From an uncultured delta proteobacterium (GTDB lineage Bacteria > Myxococcota_A > Polyangia > Polyangiales > Ga0077539): DNA of 10,489 nucleotides. Under the pieces are notes generated by a model. That model worked only from the letters and a program-made list of their open reading frames with translations. It ran no database searches and was not told the origin of the DNA. Both the position numbers and the translations under genes were made by a program. Positions 1 through 6,608 of the stretch are shown here, one piece after another; position 1 is the first letter of the stretch, and every line of letters starts with the position of its first letter. The stretch spans positions 1 through 10,489 of the forward strand of contig CAIOSS010001159.1 of NCBI GenBank assembly GCA_903860995.1, written 5' to 3'.

Positions 1-1
1 A

Positions 2-108
2 GGGAGGCTCTCCGCCTTCGGCGATCCCCGCGGCGACGACCCGGGTGCTTGGATCATCCGCGTCGAGCCCGAGCTGCACCTCGGCGCGCGCCCGGACGTG
101 GTGCTTCC
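2..108 (+). pseudogene. Uma2-family endonuclease gene fragment (5' end outside window, 3' part missing)
   Basis: Reading from base 2 gives about 35 codons containing DPGAWIIRVEPELHLG followed by RPDVVLP. This matches the conserved EPELHLG...PDVVLPD.AGW block of Uma2 (DUF820) proteins, a PD-(D/E)XK nuclease-fold family common in cyanobacteria and myxobacteria and of unclear cellular role. The block normally lies in the first half of a protein of about 190 residues, and further conserved acidic residues follow it. Here the similarity stops at VVLP, exactly where the inverted-repeat element begins at 109; downstream codons encode the repeat instead. No Uma2 continuation is visible to the right of that element (after 1825), so the 3' half was lost or moved, not merely interrupted. 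Family recognition is by motif only. Confidence 0.68.
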
Positions 109-171
109 GGCCATGCGTCGAAGCACGCGCAGACCTCACCCCCGCTGCCGCGCGCCCCTCTCCATGAATGG
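109..171 (+). repeat. Left 63-bp terminal inverted repeat of the MITE-like element
   Basis: It starts GGCCATGCGTCGAAG and ends CCATGAATGG. It is the inverted partner of 1763-1825, with one difference at 125. Its inner end contains the CCATGAATGG that was duplicated by the IS insertion. Confidence 0.9.
162..171 (+). repeat. Target-site duplication, left copy
   Basis: CCATGAATGG immediately left of the IS4-family element, identical and in direct orientation to 1693-1702. Confidence 0.9.
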
Positions 172-1692
172 CTTTCCTCTGGTCTCAATTCGCCCGTGTC
201 TTTCGCGTCTCTTTCGGCGGCCCGGTCGACTCCAGTGCCGCGATGGCGGTCGCCGCGGTCACGAGGCGCTCGAGCCCGCGGCGGAGGGTCGTGGGCCCGA
301 AGGGGCGGTCGCTGATGGGCCGGAATCCGCCGAGGATCGCGACCAGTCGCGCGGCCTGCGCCACGGTCAGCTCGGGCGGCGTCTCCATGCCGCGGGCCGC
401 GCGCAAGGCGCGCAGCGCGAGCAGCTCCGAGCCCGTGAACTCCCGCGCGGCGGGCTCGCTCCCCGCCTGGGGATCGCGCGCCTGATGGGTGAGCGCCAGC
501 GCCCGCGCGCTCACCGCCGCGTGGATCGCCATCCACCGCTCGATCGCGCGACGCGAGTGCAACTGGGTCTCCTCGATGTCACTGCCCGAGCCCTTCCAGA
601 TCTTGTGATGGTCCTCCACCCGCCACCTCAAGGTGTACCAGCGGATCGCCGTCAGCACCGCCGCCCGCGTCCGCAGGGGCCAGTCGGTGAGCAGCACCCA
701 CTCCAGCCGCTTCACCCCCGCCGGCAGGCGACCCACCTCGTGCACCCGCACCGCCCACAGCTCCACCGGCAGGTGCACGCGCGACGGCTTGAGGCGCAGG
801 TCCAGCGTGACCGGGCGCGCGCGGATCTCCAGCTTCGCCCGGCGCGCCGGGTGCCCGTCGCGCGGCGGGATCCGCATGCGGATCGTCCACCGGTCGGGCG
901 CCCGCCGCAGCAGCGACCACAGGTGCGAGGGCGACCCCGGCTCGGCCGACGCGCGGCGATCGTGGGCGGCGCGTAGGACCGTGATCTCGCGCGCGTGGGC
1001 GTCCTGCGCCATGGCCTCGACCAGCACCGGCCAGGCGTCGGTGGCGCTGTCGTGCAGCAGCACCAGCTGGGTGTCGGGCGCCTCGCGCCCGAAGCCTTCG
1101 CGGATGGCCGCGCGCGCCTCGATCCAGTGGCGGGTCTCCTTCTCCGCGACCGTCCGCTGGTGGCGCGAGCGGGTCACCCGCTTGAGCGAGCGGGCCCAGC
1201 ACTGCATCGCGGCCAGGCCGAGGGGGACGCCGTCCTCGGTCAGGGCGACGGCGTCGATGGCGTGCAGCCCTCGCGCGCAACTGGCGCGATCGCCGACCGA
1301 CCCGGTGCCGCGGGTGTCGTGCGGGTCGCGCAGCGTCAGGCTGACGCCGTCGACGGCCACCAGCACCCGCGGGAGGTCACGGGCGCGCCGGGCCGTGGCC
1401 CGCAGGCTGCTGGCCACCAGCGCCTCCGGGGCCACCCGATCGTTCTCCAGGAAGTCGTAGGCCGCCTCCAACTCCGCGGGCGCGTCGAAGACGGCGGACA
1501 CCTTGGCGTGCGGGCGCTCGGCCACGCGCTGCGCCATCTGCACCAGCCGCGCGACGTTGCGAGCGTCGGGCACCGCGGCATGCCCGAACTCCGACTCGGC
1601 CCAGCTTGGGGCGTCGTAGAGCGTGTCCATCCTGCAGTCTGGACCGAACCGGATCCGCCGGAACTGTCGTTAGAAATGAGCCCAGAGGACAG
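172..1692 (-). mobile_element. Complete IS4-family insertion sequence, 1521 bp, with 10-bp target duplication
   Basis: The left end at 172 (CTTTCCTCTGGTCTCAATT) and the right end read on the minus strand from 1692 (CTGTCCTCTGGGCTCATTT) are imperfect terminal inverted repeats, about 17 of 20 matching. Directly outside both ends the same 10 bp, CCATGAATGG, occurs in direct orientation (162-171 and 1693-1702), which is a target-site duplication. The single minus-strand gene fills nearly the whole element and its stop codon lies inside the left inverted repeat. Length, one-gene layout and duplication size fit the IS4 family. The intact ORF, matching ends and preserved duplication suggest a recent and possibly still active insertion. 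Confidence 0.93.
185..1630 (-). CDS. IS4-family (Tn5/IS50-like) DDE transposase
   Basis: This 481-residue protein would cut and rejoin the ends of its own IS. Residues about 8-75 resemble the N-terminal DNA-binding domain of Tn5-type transposases (FGHAAVPDARNVARLV, then a helical segment ending AAYDFLEND). The RNase H-like core supplies the catalytic acids: D94 in VAVDG, D194 in LLHDSATDAW, and E339. The IS4-family signature Y-(2)-R-(3)-E-(6)-K is complete: Y332, R335, E339, K346 in WYTLRWRVEDHHKIWK. Length agrees with full-length members (about 400-480 residues). The ATG at 1630 lies 62 bp inside the right end, and the TGA lies in the left inverted repeat. No frameshift or missing catalytic residue is seen, so the enzyme appears intact. 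Confidence 0.95.
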   Translation of the reverse strand: MDTLYDAPSWAESEFGHAAVPDARNVARLVQMAQRVAERPHAKVSAVFDAPAELEAAYDFLENDRVAPEALVASSLRATARRARDLPRVLVAVDGVSLTLRDPHDTRGTGSVGDRASCARGLHAIDAVALTEDGVPLGLAAMQCWARSLKRVTRSRHQRTVAEKETRHWIEARAAIREGFGREAPDTQLVLLHDSATDAWPVLVEAMAQDAHAREITVLRAAHDRRASAEPGSPSHLWSLLRRAPDRWTIRMRIPPRDGHPARRAKLEIRARPVTLDLRLKPSRVHLPVELWAVRVHEVGRLPAGVKRLEWVLLTDWPLRTRAAVLTAIRWYTLRWRVEDHHKIWKGSGSDIEETQLHSRRAIERWMAIHAAVSARALALTHQARDPQAGSEPAAREFTGSELLALRALRAARGMETPPELTVAQAARLVAILGGFRPISDRPFGPTTLRRGLERLVTAATAIAALESTGPPKETRKTRAN

Positions 1693-1702
1693 CCATGAAT
1701 GG
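1693..1702 (+). repeat. Target-site duplication, right copy
   Basis: CCATGAATGG immediately right of the IS4-family element. Together with the left copy it restores a 20-bp palindrome (9-bp arms, 2-base centre) in the uninterrupted target, so the IS inserted at the centre of a potential hairpin. Confidence 0.9.
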
Positions 1703-1762
1703 AGAGGAGCTGCGATCACCTGACAGCTCATCGTGAAACGCAGCCCTTCCCGGAGCCCCTCG

Positions 1763-1825
1763 CCATTCATGGAGAGGGGCGCGCGGCAGCGGGGGTGAGG
1801 TCTGCGCGAGCTTCGACGCATGGCC
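1763..1825 (-). repeat. Right 63-bp terminal inverted repeat of the MITE-like element
   Basis: Reverse complement of 109-171 with one mismatch. The 60 bp between the IS and this arm (1703-1762) is the remaining spacer of the original element and has no gene. Confidence 0.9.
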
Positions 1826-1877
1826 CGCAAGTCACTCTTCGTTGCGTCCTAAACCGCCAGACGGTGCGGTCGCGCTC

Positions 1878-2780
1878 TCACGGCTGCGAGTCAACACCGA
1901 TGGACGTCGGCGAGTTTTCTAGGAATGTAGTCGTAAACCAACTGCCTGAGTCGCTTGAGTTGAAGCTGTAGCATTGGTGATAGTACTTGAAAACGGCGAA
2001 CTTCCCGTCCGTCGCATCTTGCTGGGCGAACACGTAAAAGTGGTTTCGCTCCGGTGTGAAATGAGTGGTAGCGCTCTCGTAGGGAAACGAACTGGGCAGC
2101 CTCAGCAGCAGCCCGGGCGGGCTTAGCGGGTGTCCTTCCATAGAAGCCCTCGTGACGTCGGCATCCGTGGGGTTGAGCCCCTGCTTGTCCCAGCCGATGA
2201 CCGTGGAAGAAGTGGCGCGCGCACCACCGGTGAGCAGCGACAAGCGTGCCGCCGTCCCCCACGCGTAGCCACCGGTGTACGGAACCCCTGCGGAGTCACT
2301 GACCTCGATCGTTAGATTAAGATGACGGGCGAGAGGCAGAACCGTCTGGTAGGGGTTCGACGAGGGGAAACGGTTGACGGTATTCTGGGCAGGATCGATA
2401 GCCAGCACGCGCCCCACCGGGCACGCACAGGATTCCGCAGTGGTACCGCTAAGCTTGTGGGACTTGGCGAATACGTAGTCATCAATCAGATTGATGTAGA
2501 GTTGCGCGTGGTTGTTCCCGGCCGTGGTTAGCAGGTGCGGCACAGTTTCGGTGGAGGTGTCTTCAGCGTGGCGGACCACGATGACAACAGGGGTGCACGC
2601 ATTGGCTTCGCGATAGGCGCTGCCGGCGCTGCAATCCAGGGTGCCTTCGCTGACCAAATCCTGGGCGTTATGGCTGATGTTGTTATCGGGTGCGGGCTCT
2701 ACGCTGCAGGCCGATGTGGTCCCAATGAAGCACAAACCGCCCACGAACCACGAGCCCCTCACGAAGCGATGAACCATCAT
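1878..2780 (-). CDS. Histidine-phosphatase-superfamily-like lipoprotein
   Basis: A 300-residue exported protein. The chosen ATG at 2780 has GAGGAG six bases upstream. The longer in-frame start at 2831 would add 17 residues ahead of a normal signal peptide. Residues 1-25 form a basic then hydrophobic leader ending TTSAC, a lipobox-like site with C25 as probable lipidated residue. The phosphohistidine signature VVIVVRHAED gives R70-H71-A72-E73, followed by LLTTAG at 83-88, which corresponds to the LT..G segment after RHG/RHAE in phosphoglycerate-mutase/SixA-like proteins. The later SSNPYQTVLPLAR (140 onward) aligns in position with the usual second-arginine block R..TA..LA, but asparagine-proline stands where the arginine is expected. 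A second catalytic histidine cannot be assigned with confidence. Activity is therefore uncertain. Base composition is clearly less GC-rich than its neighbours, suggesting separate acquisition. It stands alone, with no operon partner. Confidence 0.78.
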   Translation of the reverse strand: MMVHRFVRGSWFVGGLCFIGTTSACSVEPAPDNNISHNAQDLVSEGTLDCSAGSAYREANACTPVVIVVRHAEDTSTETVPHLLTTAGNNHAQLYINLIDDYVFAKSHKLSGTTAESCACPVGRVLAIDPAQNTVNRFPSSNPYQTVLPLARHLNLTIEVSDSAGVPYTGGYAWGTAARLSLLTGGARATSSTVIGWDKQGLNPTDADVTRASMEGHPLSPPGLLLRLPSSFPYESATTHFTPERNHFYVFAQQDATDGKFAVFKYYHQCYSFNSSDSGSWFTTTFLENSPTSIGVDSQP

Positions 2781-2785
2781 GAATA

Positions 2786-2791
2786 CTCCTC
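2786..2791 (-). promoter_or_regulatory. Ribosome binding site that decides the phosphatase-like lipoprotein start
   Basis: Minus-strand GAGGAG followed by TATTC and then ATG at 2780. The upstream in-frame ATG at 2831 has no comparable site. This supports the shorter protein beginning MMVHRF. Confidence 0.7.
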
Positions 2792-2949
2792 GATCACTGA
2801 CAGGGATAGAACGGCGATTGCATGAATGCATGCGCCCGTCAAGGTCATCAGCTGCGGCCAGCGAGCTCGTCCGGCGGGGCGTCGGGAGCTACCGACGATG
2901 CGTAGCGGGGCGAAAATCGCGTAAATGGATATGATCCGTTGTACGCCTA

Positions 2950-2988
2950 CCCGCGAGCGCTGCCAGAAGCTCCCTGGACGCCGCCTTG
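2950..2988 (-). repeat. Partial copy of the IS91-associated dispersed repeat (inner end only)
   Basis: Bases 2950-2974 are identical over 25 bp to 9956-9980, and the match continues imperfectly through GCCGCCTTG. Only the inner part of the repeat is present; the outer half seen at 4600, 6130 and 9875 is absent and the left flank differs. It abuts the truncated S24-like gene. Confidence 0.75.
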
Positions 2989-3096
2989 GCACAGCTCGCC
3001 CGAACGGATCTTGGGCACCATCGAGTCGCCGCGCGGCCGAAACGACACGGTCTCTCCTGCCTTGAGCTTCGCGATGTGTCCCGTGGCCCATCCCAT
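2989..3096 (-). pseudogene. Truncated S24/LexA-like peptidase-family gene
   Basis: Starting from the ATG at 3096, about 36 codons read MGWATGHIAKLKAGETVSF, then RPRGDSMVPKIRSGELC. This resembles the N-terminus of small S24 (LexA/signal-peptidase-like) proteins, in which the serine of the G(D/N)SM motif is the nucleophile. Members normally continue with a valine-rich beta domain carrying the catalytic lysine. Here the family similarity ends after GELC, at the edge of the dispersed repeat, and the remaining codons are repeat sequence. The protein is therefore missing most of its fold and is probably non-functional. Assignment rests on about 35 residues. Confidence 0.62.
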
Positions 3097-3344
3097 GCGG
3101 CGAGTGTCGCTCAGCGCCCGGGCCCAGCGCCAGCGGCGCATCAGCCCTCGAGCGACGGGCGCGCGAAACGCCGCGCGACCGCACTGGACGCCGCGCGTCG
3201 AGGGCGACGCTCGACGGCGGCGGCGACGAAGCGCATCGCCTCGGTGCCGATGTGTCGCCCTTCGCCTCGGCGCGTGGCCCCGAGCTTGCTTAGACTGCCG
3301 CCGCGCGCTGCACCACGCACGCCTCTCCCATCGAAAGGAACTCC
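3097..3344. other. Intergenic region between divergent S24-like fragment and cysteine-rich lipoprotein gene
   Basis: No gene is supported here. It contains a GC-rich inverted pair (CCTCGA near 3146 with TCGAGG near 3200, and further CGCGCG blocks between them) that could fold but has no T-run. A TAGACT hexamer at 3291-3296 is a possible -10 for the downstream lipoprotein, without a clear -35. Confidence 0.4.
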
Positions 3345-4502
3345 ATGCGAACGTTCTCCACTTCTCTTCTCATGCTCGCGGCCTCGTTGGGATGCTCCCC
3401 TGCGCCCGAAGGCAGCGCGACGAGCATCACGCCCGACACGTACCCGAGCGAGAGCGCCGCGGCCGTCTGTCGTCTCTTCTTCTCGTGCCCCATCAACGGC
3501 CTCTTCGAGGAGTTTCGACTGCGCTTCGTCGACGAGGCGACCTGCCGTGCGACCTACCTCCGCGCCCTCGACGCGGACACCGCCGACCTCGTGACCCTCG
3601 CGCGCGGGACCTCGGTGCGCTTCGACCCCGCCGCCGCGCGTCGCTGCTTCGACGGCATCGTGCGGGCGTGTTCGCTGCGCGACCCGAACGGCGCGTGCGA
3701 GTCGATCTTCGTGGGCACCATCGCCCTCGGCGGCGCGTGCCGGCGCCAGGAGCAGTGCGCAGGCGACGCGTACTGCGACACCGGCGATGACGTCGACCGC
3801 GGCCCGACCTGCCCCGGCACCTGCCGCGCCCGCGTCGCGCTCGGCGCCGTGTGCACCAGCTCGGCACAGTGCACGCGCGTCGGCGTACAGGGAAACGCCG
3901 TCTGCGAACCCTTCGAGTCGACCACGCGCTGCATCGATCAGCGCGAGACGAACACCGCGGGCGTGGGACAGCCCTGCGCCGGGAGCGTGACGTCGGGCAA
4001 CGTCGAGACTTTCGCCAACTGTCAGGCGGGCCTCACGTGCGTTCTCAGCGCCACCTCGGGCATGCTTCCGCCTACGACGGGCACCTGTCGCGCGCCCATC
4101 GCCCTCGGCGCCGAGTGCTCGCCGATGGGCCCCGGGTGCGCGGGCGCCGCCCAGTGCAGGCCGACGGGGCCTGGCAGCGTCACGGGCACGTGTCAGGGCA
4201 TCACGGTGCAGAACACCGCCGGACAGCCCTGCGACAGCAGCCGCCTGTGCAACTCGCTGCGGTACCTCGTGTGCCGCGACGGCACATGCCAGAGCGTGGG
4301 CACGGGCGCCGTGGGCACACCCTGCGCGATCGGCACGGAGGTGTTCTTGTGCAACGCGGGGCTCTACTGCGACACGAGCGGCACCTCGTTCACCTGCCAG
4401 CCGAAGCTCGACGCGGGGATGCCCTGCAGAGACCGCGACGCCTGCGTCTCGGGCGCGTGCTCGGGCGAGCCGAGGGTGTGTCAGATGAACATCTGCCGGT
4501 GA
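3345..4502 (+). CDS. Cysteine-rich repeat lipoprotein
   Basis: A 385-residue predicted surface or periplasmic lipoprotein. The ATG follows AAAGGAA with a suitable gap. The leader MRTFSTSLLMLAASLGC ends at C17, a slightly atypical lipobox. An N-terminal segment of about residues 38-120 with few cysteines is followed by about seven degenerate cysteine modules. Each opens with a G..C or GxPC block: LGGAC 128, LGAVC 166, VGQPC 207, LGAEC 254, AGQPC 292, VGTPC 323, AGMPC 357. The modules then carry paired cysteines, and there are about 37 in total. Such Dickkopf-like cysteine-rich proteins are frequent in Myxococcota and are thought to be disulfide-stabilised and secreted; no enzymatic role is known. 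It appears intact and is transcribed alone, with about 400 bp before the next gene. Confidence 0.85.
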   Translation: MRTFSTSLLMLAASLGCSPAPEGSATSITPDTYPSESAAAVCRLFFSCPINGLFEEFRLRFVDEATCRATYLRALDADTADLVTLARGTSVRFDPAAARRCFDGIVRACSLRDPNGACESIFVGTIALGGACRRQEQCAGDAYCDTGDDVDRGPTCPGTCRARVALGAVCTSSAQCTRVGVQGNAVCEPFESTTRCIDQRETNTAGVGQPCAGSVTSGNVETFANCQAGLTCVLSATSGMLPPTTGTCRAPIALGAECSPMGPGCAGAAQCRPTGPGSVTGTCQGITVQNTAGQPCDSSRLCNSLRYLVCRDGTCQSVGTGAVGTPCAIGTEVFLCNAGLYCDTSGTSFTCQPKLDAGMPCRDRDACVSGACSGEPRVCQMNICR

Positions 4503-4599
4503 GTGCGCGGCGTACGCGCGCGCGGCGAGTCGAAGACCGGGGCTCCACGGTGCTTGACCGTCGCACCGCGTTGGACTTCTTGTTCTCGACGACCGGCGC

Positions 4600-4670
4600 G
4601 GGTGCATAGGGCGTCCACTGGGGCACCCCGGCCCGGCACGGATTCGCTCGGGTTTACAGAGAACCCATGA
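4600..4670 (-). repeat. Dispersed repeat copy, outer half (solo)
   Basis: 71 bp from GGGTGCATAGGGCGTCC to GAACCCATGA, matching 6130-6200 at about 62 of 71 positions. It contains the small inverted repeats GGTGC/GCACC and GGGTT/AACCC. Homology stops after 4670, so the inner half found at 6201-6250 and 9941-9991 is missing. Strand is given to match the linked IS91-family transposase. Confidence 0.85.
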
Positions 4671-4900
4671 CCCGATTGATCGCGGTGGCTGGTGGGTCTT
4701 CGAAATCTCCTGGCGTGGCCGCTGGAGAGCTCGCTGGCTCGTCGTGCCTGATCGAGGCAGAGAGCGTCGCTCGCGTGTAGGCTGCGGCGGACCAACGCGT
4801 GTGCGCGAGACGATGCATCGCGATCACATGGTACCGATGATCGACGCGACACCGGTCGACATCCCACGCGAGCGAGAGGCGCGCGCGACCCACGATCTCG

Positions 4901-4905
4901 GGAGG
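4901..4905 (+). promoter_or_regulatory. Strong ribosome binding site for the membrane protein gene
   Basis: GGAGG followed by ACTC and then ATG at 4910. It fixes the start within a long open frame. Confidence 0.75.
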
Positions 4906-4909
4906 ACTC

Positions 4910-6124
4910 ATGCAACCACCCACTCCAACGAAGAGCGACCCAGGTGTCGGCGAGGCGTCGGTCCGCCTGGGAGCGAACACGTTTCTGCGGCTGTTCGTGT
5001 TCGCAGCCCTGGCGGGCGGGCCGGTCGGGCTGCTCGCGACCGCTGGCATCACTGCGAGCGTGTTGGACTTGCGTCTACGACTCGTGACCAACGATCCTCA
5101 CGCGTACGTGGGCGCCCCCGAGAGAGATGCCGCGATCCTCGCGCTCGTGCCCTTGGTGTCTCTCGTCGTGCTCGTGCTGCCTGTCGTATGCCTCGCTCTG
5201 CGGCGCAGCGGGCGAACGCGGGTGACGTGGGACGATGCCGGGATCACCGAGTGGGAAGGCGACTGTGTTCGAACGTTCATCGCGCGTTCGAGCGCGCGGG
5301 TCGCCAGCAAGGTCAGCGTGCGGACCTCGCGGCGAGGCGCGCGCGTCTCGAAGTACAAGGTCTCGCATGTCGTTCAGGTCTCCGACCCACAAGGTCGGCG
5401 CATCACCGTCGCGCGGCGCGATCCGGTGTACAGGCTGAGCTTCGGCGCGCTGCCGCTGTGGATGCGTCGCCGTCCGGTGCTGACGAAGCTCGAGGCCATC
5501 GAGGGGCTGCTGGCCTCGTTTGCTCCGAGCGACGCTCCCCCTGCGATCGAGCCCGACGAACGCAGCGCGCGCAGACCCCTTGCGGGGCTCTCGACCGCGC
5601 TCAACCTGGTCGCCTTGGGCCTCTGTGGATGCACGCTCTTCTCGCTCAGCGCGAACAACGCAGCGAGAGAGAGCATCGGCTTATTGCTCATCCTCGCGGG
5701 TCTGCTGTTCGCCGTCGCAGCGCTGCGGCCGATTCGCGAGTACCTCGCCGTCGCTCGCGCCTCGAGGAGCATGGCCCATGCGCAGCAGGTCTCGTTCGAC
5801 GTGGCGCCGCAGGGGGCCGTGCTCGTCACGCTCAGCGACGGTCGAGCGCTGCCCGCGGACATCAGCAAGCTCGTCCACGCGGACTCGCTCGTGCATCGGC
5901 GAGCGGGCTCTGTCCGCGCGATGATCGACATCACAGAGAACGCTGACGTGTATCGCGGCGAGCCAGCGCGCGCCGTCGTTCACGCGGTCGACACTGAGGT
6001 CGAGCGCGCAGAACGACGGCGGATCCTCATCGCCGACGCGCTCGAGATCGCCGCTCGACTCGCGCACGCCTGCCTCGTGCTGACCATCGGCGCGCTGTTG
6101 TTCACGAGGATCCAGCGGTTCTGA
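4910..6124 (+). CDS. Multi-pass membrane protein of unknown function
   Basis: A 404-residue protein that I do not recognise. Hydrophobic segments lie at about residues 25-50, 74-97, 229-248, 255-273 and 385-401, so about five membrane spans. Between spans 2 and 3 is a soluble basic beta-rich stretch (about 100-200: VTWDDAGITEWEGD, then VSVRTSRRGARV). Another lies between spans 4 and 5 (about 285-375, with ADISKLVHADSL). A start with GGAGG four bases upstream is convincing. The layout, paired spans followed by a soluble domain and then repeated, loosely recalls small bacterial PH-like or YdbT-type membrane proteins, but no diagnostic motif is present. The stop codon lies only five bases before a dispersed repeat, and another copy lies 240 bp upstream, so the gene is bracketed by same-orientation repeats. 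Confidence 0.8.
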   Translation: MQPPTPTKSDPGVGEASVRLGANTFLRLFVFAALAGGPVGLLATAGITASVLDLRLRLVTNDPHAYVGAPERDAAILALVPLVSLVVLVLPVVCLALRRSGRTRVTWDDAGITEWEGDCVRTFIARSSARVASKVSVRTSRRGARVSKYKVSHVVQVSDPQGRRITVARRDPVYRLSFGALPLWMRRRPVLTKLEAIEGLLASFAPSDAPPAIEPDERSARRPLAGLSTALNLVALGLCGCTLFSLSANNAARESIGLLLILAGLLFAVAALRPIREYLAVARASRSMAHAQQVSFDVAPQGAVLVTLSDGRALPADISKLVHADSLVHRRAGSVRAMIDITENADVYRGEPARAVVHAVDTEVERAERRRILIADALEIAARLAHACLVLTIGALLFTRIQRF

Positions 6125-6129
6125 GACAG

Positions 6130-6250
6130 GGGTGCATAGGGCGTCCAATGGGGCACCCTCGCCCGCACAGAATCCGCTCGGGTTTACAGAGAACCCATGA
6201 TCAGCAGGACACCGTCCCGCGAGCGCTGCCAAGAGCGCCCTGGACGCCGG
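6130..6250 (-). repeat. Dispersed repeat copy, full length (about 120 bp)
   Basis: The most complete solo copy. Its outer half (6130-6200) matches 4600-4670. Its inner half starts with 31 bp (6201-6231) identical to 9941-9971. An 8-bp pair in inverted orientation, GGCGTCCA at 6140-6147 and TGGACGCC at 6241-6248, lies near the ends. It begins five bases after a stop codon and its inner edge truncates a DUF2252-like gene. Confidence 0.88.
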
Positions 6251-6438
6251 TAGAAGTCGTACGGCGAGCTCGCCATGCGGGCGTAGCGGCCGGCGGCGAG
6301 CGCGGGGCGAGCGCGGATGAGCGGCTCGTCGGCGCGGGCGAGCACCGACGCGATGGTGCCTGAGCGGTCGTCGGCCGCGGGCTCCGCGCAGCCGACGAGG
6401 GCGAGCGGCACGGCGAGCCATCGGTGGAAGGAACTCAC
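6251..6438 (-). pseudogene. Truncated DUF2252-domain lipoprotein gene
   Basis: A GTG start at 6438 preceded by AGGG gives about 62 codons. A short leader WLAVPLALVGC ends in a good lipobox (LVGC, C17). It is followed by IASVLARADEPLIRARPAL and then RYARMASSPYDFYR. The last block matches the start of DUF2252 proteins, which typically read RM..SPF.FFRG. DUF2252 proteins are normally several hundred residues with a kinase-like fold of unknown substrate. Immediately after DFYR the reading frame enters the dispersed repeat and ends shortly beyond, so nearly the whole domain is lost. The truncation point coincides with the inner edge of the repeat, as for the S24-like fragment. Confidence 0.72.
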
Positions 6439-6593
6439 GGCGCCCTGCGGACAGCGGAAGCGGCGGCTCGGAGGCAAGCGCGGCAACGGGGGTACCGGGG
6501 GTTGATGGCGCGTCGCGACCGCGCCGTTGCGGGGATGTCACACGGCTGCGCTCCGAGCGCCGGAGCGGCAGCGACAGGCGGCAGCGGACGCTG

Positions 6594-6599
6594 TCATGC
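6594..6599 (+). promoter_or_regulatory. Possible promoter upstream of DUF1697 gene
   Basis: A GCGACA at about 6570-6575 and CATGCT at about 6594-6599 are spaced 18 bp apart, roughly fitting sigma-70 hexamers, with ATG at 6609. The gene has no good Shine-Dalgarno, so a very short leader is possible. Weak evidence in GC-rich DNA. Confidence 0.25.
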
Positions 6600-6608
6600 T
6601 CGCGTCGC

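Larger units (their letters stand above)
109..1825. mobile_element. Palindromic MITE-like element with 63-bp inverted ends, split by an IS4-family insertion
   Basis: Bases 109-171 and the reverse complement of 1763-1825 match over 63 bp with a single mismatch (A at 125). Removing the inserted IS (172-1692) and one target duplicate leaves about 186 bp: two 63-bp arms around a 60-bp spacer (1703-1762). No ORF fits in the restored unit, so it would need a transposase supplied from elsewhere. No obvious target duplication flanks the outer tips (left flank ends TTCC, right flank begins CGCA). The left arm joins directly to the broken Uma2 fragment, suggesting this element, or a rearrangement at it, inactivated that gene. 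It could instead be a hairpin remnant of a larger transposon. Confidence 0.75.
4503..4909. other. Intergenic region carrying one dispersed-repeat copy
   Basis: 407 bp between two plus-strand genes. Apart from the repeat at 4600-4670 I see no supported gene, RNA or terminator. Several open frames cross it on both strands but none has a start signal, a recognisable motif or conservation cues. Confidence 0.5.

Noticed and set aside
98..1723. Long plus-strand open frames across the IS4-family transposase
   Set aside because: They are Arg/Pro-rich shadows of the transposase, which has all catalytic motifs on the minus strand.
3146..3204. GC-rich inverted repeat as a rho-independent terminator
   Set aside because: No T-run follows on either strand and the loop is long.
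3141..4607. A 488-codon minus-strand open frame opposite the cysteine-rich lipoprotein
   Set aside because: It is antisense to a gene with a clear leader, ribosome binding site and cysteine modules. Its product is Ala/Arg-rich low complexity, as expected for an antisense frame in GC-rich DNA.
4744..5946. A 400-codon plus-strand frame overlapping the membrane protein gene
   Set aside because: It overlaps in another frame, lacks a ribosome binding site and hydrophobic segments, and is Arg/Ala-rich. The 4910 start has GGAGG and a membrane topology that makes sense.
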